A stretch of 64,000 nucleotides of DNA from CAKMZU01 sp965248335 (GTDB lineage: Bacteria > Pseudomonadota > Gammaproteobacteria > Pseudomonadales > DT-91). A program made the position numbers and the translations under genes. The stretch lies in NCBI GenBank assembly GCA_965248335.1, contig CBDFIY010000003.1, positions 372,001-436,000 of the forward strand, written 5' to 3'. A model generated the notes under the pieces. The model did no database searches and was not told the DNA's origin. It saw only the letters and a list, made by a program, of their open reading frames with translations. How positions within the stretch are numbered: the stretch's first letter is position 1; each line of letters opens with the position of its first letter. This document shows positions 61,308 to 64,000 of this stretch, one piece after another.

Positions 61308-62624
61308 ATGGCCAAACAGCCAAAAGCACTAAATACATCAAACCAAGCTGGCGTAAGTGAGTTGCTTTATCGCTTACGCTTTCTCTTTCTTGCGTTAGTT
61401 GTATATCGAATAGGTACACATATACCTATTCCTGGTATAAATCCCTTGCAGGTGAAAGCCTTGTTCAGCCAGAACTCGGATACCATACTTGGGCTGTTTA
61501 ACATGTTCTCAGGTGGAGCCCTAGAGCGCATGTCCATCTTGGCCTTGGGCATAATGCCATATATATCTGCTTCTATTATTATGCAGTTGATGACAGCAGT
61601 CAGCCCCCAGCTGGAGCAACTAAAAAAAGAAGGTGAAGCTGGAAGAAGAAAAATAAGCCAGTATACGCGCTACGGGACGCTGATTTTAGCTTCAGTGCAG
61701 GCCTTGGGGATGTCAACAGGCCTTTCAGCACAAGGCTTATTTTATTCTCCTGGTGCGGGTACAACGCTGGTAGCCTCCGTTTCGTTGGTGACAGGTTCGA
61801 TGTTTATGATGTGGTTAGGCGAGCAGATCACTGAAAAGGGAGTTGGTAATGGTATATCTATGCTTATCTTTGCAGGTATCGTCGCTGGATTACCCTCTGC
61901 TATTGGTCAGTCGATAGAGCAAGCCCGTCAAGGTGAACTCAATGTATTAGTACTGTTAATCGTCTTGCTTTTAGGGTTGGCTGTAATCTGGTTTATTGTG
62001 ATGATCGAACGCGGGCAGCGTCGTATAACCATCAATTATGCAAAGCGTCAACAGGGGCGTAGGATGGTGCAGGGTCAAAAGAGTCATTTGCCTTTGAAAA
62101 TAAATATGGCAGGTGTTATTCCGGCGATTTTTGCTTCCAGTATACTCCTGTTTCCTGCATCGATTGGGGAATGGTTTGGCGGAGCATCAAGTAAAATGGG
62201 CTGGTTGAAAGATGTTGCCTTTATGATTGGCCCAGGTCAGCCGTTAAATATTATTTTATTTACAGCCTTGATTGTTTTCTTTTGTTTCTTTTATACGGCG
62301 TTGATGTATAACCCAAAAGAAGTTGCTGATAATCTAAAAAAATCAGGTGCGTTCTTACCCGGAATAAGACCTGGGCAGCAAACAGCAAACTATATTGATA
62401 AGGTCTTAACACGACTGACTCTTTTTGGGGCGATTTATATTAGTGCCGTCTGCTTGCTGCCGCAGTTTTTGATTCTTGTAGCAAATGTGCCTTTCTATCT
62501 AGGTGGTACATCGCTCTTGATCGTAGTTGTTGTTGTGATGGATTTCATGGCGCAGGTGCAATCTCATTTGCTTTCCCATCAGTACGAAGGACTGATGAAA
62601 AAGGCAAATTTAAATACACGTTAA
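61308..62624 (+). CDS. secY: Protein translocase subunit SecY
   Basis: SecY is the pore of the Sec translocon. 438 residues with ten membrane segments; the plug helix region (IPIPGIN) and the cytoplasmic loop C5 with MYNPKEVADNLKKSGAF...PGIRPG are conserved. Placed between rplO and rpmJ as usual. Its partner secE is at 35628. Confidence 0.98.
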   Translation: MAKQPKALNTSNQAGVSELLYRLRFLFLALVVYRIGTHIPIPGINPLQVKALFSQNSDTILGLFNMFSGGALERMSILALGIMPYISASIIMQLMTAVSPQLEQLKKEGEAGRRKISQYTRYGTLILASVQALGMSTGLSAQGLFYSPGAGTTLVASVSLVTGSMFMMWLGEQITEKGVGNGISMLIFAGIVAGLPSAIGQSIEQARQGELNVLVLLIVLLLGLAVIWFIVMIERGQRRITINYAKRQQGRRMVQGQKSHLPLKINMAGVIPAIFASSILLFPASIGEWFGGASSKMGWLKDVAFMIGPGQPLNIILFTALIVFFCFFYTALMYNPKEVADNLKKSGAFLPGIRPGQQTANYIDKVLTRLTLFGAIYISAVCLLPQFLILVANVPFYLGGTSLLIVVVVVMDFMAQVQSHLLSHQYEGLMKKANLNTR

Positions 62625-62662
62625 GACAATGCGTTACTACGCCTAAATAAGTGGAGAACACG

Positions 62663-62779
62663 ATGAAAGTCCGTGCTTCAGTAAAAAAAATCTGCCGTGA
62701 TTGTAAAGTGGTAAAACGTAAAGGGGTGACCCGCGTTATCTGTAAGACAGAGCCACGCCACAAACAACGTCAAGGTTAA
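62663..62779 (+). CDS. rpmJ: 50S ribosomal protein L36
   Basis: A 38-residue protein beginning MKVRASVKKICRDCK and ending HKQRQG. It has the zinc ligands Cys11, Cys14, Cys27 and His33, so it is the zinc-bound (C+) type. SD GTGGAG. Easily missed because of its size. Promoter sequences for rpsM start right after its stop. Confidence 0.97.
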   Translation: MKVRASVKKICRDCKVVKRKGVTRVICKTEPRHKQRQG

Positions 62780-62786
62780 AAATTGG

Positions 62787-62815
62787 TTGATTTTTATCAA
62801 ATCAGGCGCTATATT
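62787..62815 (+). promoter_or_regulatory. Promoter of the alpha operon
   Basis: TTGATT (62787-62792), 17-base spacer, TATATT (62810-62815), followed by a GC-rich GCGCGCC. Sits in the 73-base rpmJ-rpsM gap. The predicted leader is about 30 bases. Confidence 0.7.
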
Positions 62816-62852
62816 GCGCGCCTTTCGAAAAAATAATGTCGGAGATAGTTGA

Positions 62853-63209
62853 ATGGCTCGTATTGCCGGGGTCAATATACCAGATCACAAGCACGCTGTA
62901 ATTTCGCTTACTTATGTGTATGGCGTTGGCCGTACAACAGCAAAAAAACTTTGTGCAGCAGTTGGTATCAAAGAAGAAACAAGAATATCTGATTTATCAG
63001 AAGGTGTTCTCGATAAAATTCGTGCAGAAATTACAAACCTCACGGTTGAGGGTGATTTGCGTCGAGAGATTAACTTAAATATAAAACGCTTGTTGGATCT
63101 TGGGTGCTACCGAGGTTTACGTCATCGACGTAATTTGCCACTTCGCGGTCAACGCACCAAGACCAATGCTCGCACACGAAAAGGCCCACGTAAGCCCATT
63201 CGTAAGTAA
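62853..63209 (+). CDS. rpsM: 30S ribosomal protein S13
   Basis: S13 touches the P-site tRNA and bridges to the 50S. 118 residues, with MARIAGVNIPDHKH and GQRTKTNARTRKGP. SD TCGGAG. Confidence 0.98.
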   Translation: MARIAGVNIPDHKHAVISLTYVYGVGRTTAKKLCAAVGIKEETRISDLSEGVLDKIRAEITNLTVEGDLRREINLNIKRLLDLGCYRGLRHRRNLPLRGQRTKTNARTRKGPRKPIRK

Positions 63210-63235
63210 TATTCGTTTGAATGTAGGAATAAAAT

Positions 63236-63625
63236 ATGGCTAAGCCAGCTCCTAAGGCTAGAAAAAAAGTTAAGAAAAGTGTCGTTGATGGCATTGCGCA
63301 TATTCATGCCTCATTCAACAACACCATTATTACCATTACTGATCGTCAAGGAAATGCACTTTCTTGGGCGACTTCAGGTGGCTCAGGTTTCAGAGGTTCG
63401 CGTAAATCCACACCCTTTGCAGCACAGGTTGCAGCAGAGCGTGCTGGTACTGCTGCTCAAGATTACGGGCTTAAGAGCTTAGAAGTGCAAGTAAAAGGGC
63501 CTGGGCCAGGTCGTGAGTCAGCAGTACGTGCACTGAACAGTTGTGGGTATAAAATTACCACGATCAAAGATGTCACTCCTATACCACATAATGGCTGCCG
63601 CCCAGCTAAAAAACGACGCGTGTAA
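63236..63625 (+). CDS. rpsK: 30S ribosomal protein S11
   Basis: S11 lies on the 30S platform. 129 residues, with AHIHASFNNTIITITDRQGN and the C-terminal PHNGCRPAKKRRV. Confidence 0.98.
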   Translation: MAKPAPKARKKVKKSVVDGIAHIHASFNNTIITITDRQGNALSWATSGGSGFRGSRKSTPFAAQVAAERAGTAAQDYGLKSLEVQVKGPGPGRESAVRALNSCGYKITTIKDVTPIPHNGCRPAKKRRV

Positions 63626-63643
63626 ACAGAGGTTTAAATTACT

Positions 63644-64000
63644 ATGGCACGATATATTGGACCTACATGTAAACTTTCACGTCGTGAGGGAACCGATCTT
63701 TTTCTCAAGAGTGGCGTAAGGTCACTTGACAGCAAATGCAAAGTTGAAACAATTCCAGGTCAGCATGGCGCACGACGTGGCCGCTTATCTGATTACGGGG
63801 TTCAGCTTCGTGAAAAGCAAAAAGTCCGTCGTATTTATGGTGTACTTGAAAAGCAATTCAAAAACTACTACAAAGAAGCTGCTCGTTTGAAAGGTGCTAC
63901 AGGCACAAACCTTTTAAATCTTCTTGAAACTAGATTAGATAACGTTGTTTACCGAATGGGTTTTGGTAGTACACGTGCTGAGTCAAGGCAGCTTGTAAGC
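63644..64000 (+). CDS. rpsD: 30S ribosomal protein S4, N-terminal part
   Basis: S4 is a primary 16S-binding protein and, in E. coli, repressor of the alpha operon. 119 codons lie in the window, beginning MARYIGPTCKLSRREGTDLF, then the sequence runs off the right edge. Cys9 replaces Leu9 of E. coli; the zinc-ribbon cysteines of Cys+ S4 types are not all present. rpoA and rplQ are expected next. Confidence 0.97.
   Translation, partial: MARYIGPTCKLSRREGTDLFLKSGVRSLDSKCKVETIPGQHGARRGRLSDYGVQLREKQKVRRIYGVLEKQFKNYYKEAARLKGATGTNLLNLLETRLDNVVYRMGFGSTRAESRQLVS

Overview
This 64 kb window is chromosomal DNA of a gammaproteobacterium with GC content that looks, by eye, to be in the low to mid 40s percent. 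The reasons are the order mreB-mreC-mreD-rng-yhdP, the block birA / SPOR-like gene / tRNA Thr-Tyr-Gly-Thr / tRNA-Trp / secE-nusG-rplKAJL-rpoBC, and the str-S10-spc-alpha ribosomal run with rpmJ between secY and rpsM. GatCAB is present, so Gln-tRNA and/or Asn-tRNA is probably made by transamidation. This fits non-enteric lineages; a Thiotrichales-like relative such as Methylophaga or Cycloclasticus is my guess, not a demonstration. I see no prophage, transposase, CRISPR array or rRNA gene.

Left part (1-16 kb): gatB (cut by the window edge), gatA and gatC run leftward, divergent from the shape operon mreBCD. After mreD comes a stretch with a decayed leftward reading frame, then rng, yhdP, a PglK/MsbA-type ABC exporter and a ferritin. 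A UDP-sugar epimerase, tRNA-Arg(CCU) and an exported protein of unknown function follow.

Middle part (16.6-35 kb): a leftward group pit-argE-argA (phosphate uptake, arginine synthesis) lies divergent from a GspE/PilB-type ATPase, glnE and ilvE. Then come a predicted outer-membrane protein, a tandem pair of 3-ketosteroid-dehydrogenase-like flavoproteins, a tiny leftward lipoprotein gene, msrA, birA and a SPOR-like membrane protein. Three copies of a 110-130 bp MITE-like repeat are scattered here and upstream of the ferritin gene.

Right part (35-64 kb): five tRNA genes and the whole core expression machinery: secE, nusG, rplKA, rplJL, rpoBC, rpsL, rpsG, fusA, tuf, then the S10, spc and alpha operons up to a truncated rpsD. 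Near-consensus promoters can be read in front of the tRNA cluster, tRNA-Trp/secE, rpsL, rpsJ and rpsM. Clear terminators lie after rplL (an attenuator) and after tuf. There is no terminator between the S10 and spc genes, so they probably form one transcription unit.

No whole new multi-gene system is evident; most of the window is housekeeping. The less ordinary points are an apparent ATT start codon for mreC, the dispersed inverted-repeat element, a terminator-like hairpin overlapping the str promoter, an insertion after the NKxD motif of EF-Tu, the missing tufB and coaX at otherwise conserved positions, a 39-residue lipoprotein gene with its own terminator, and the decayed gene between mreD and rng.
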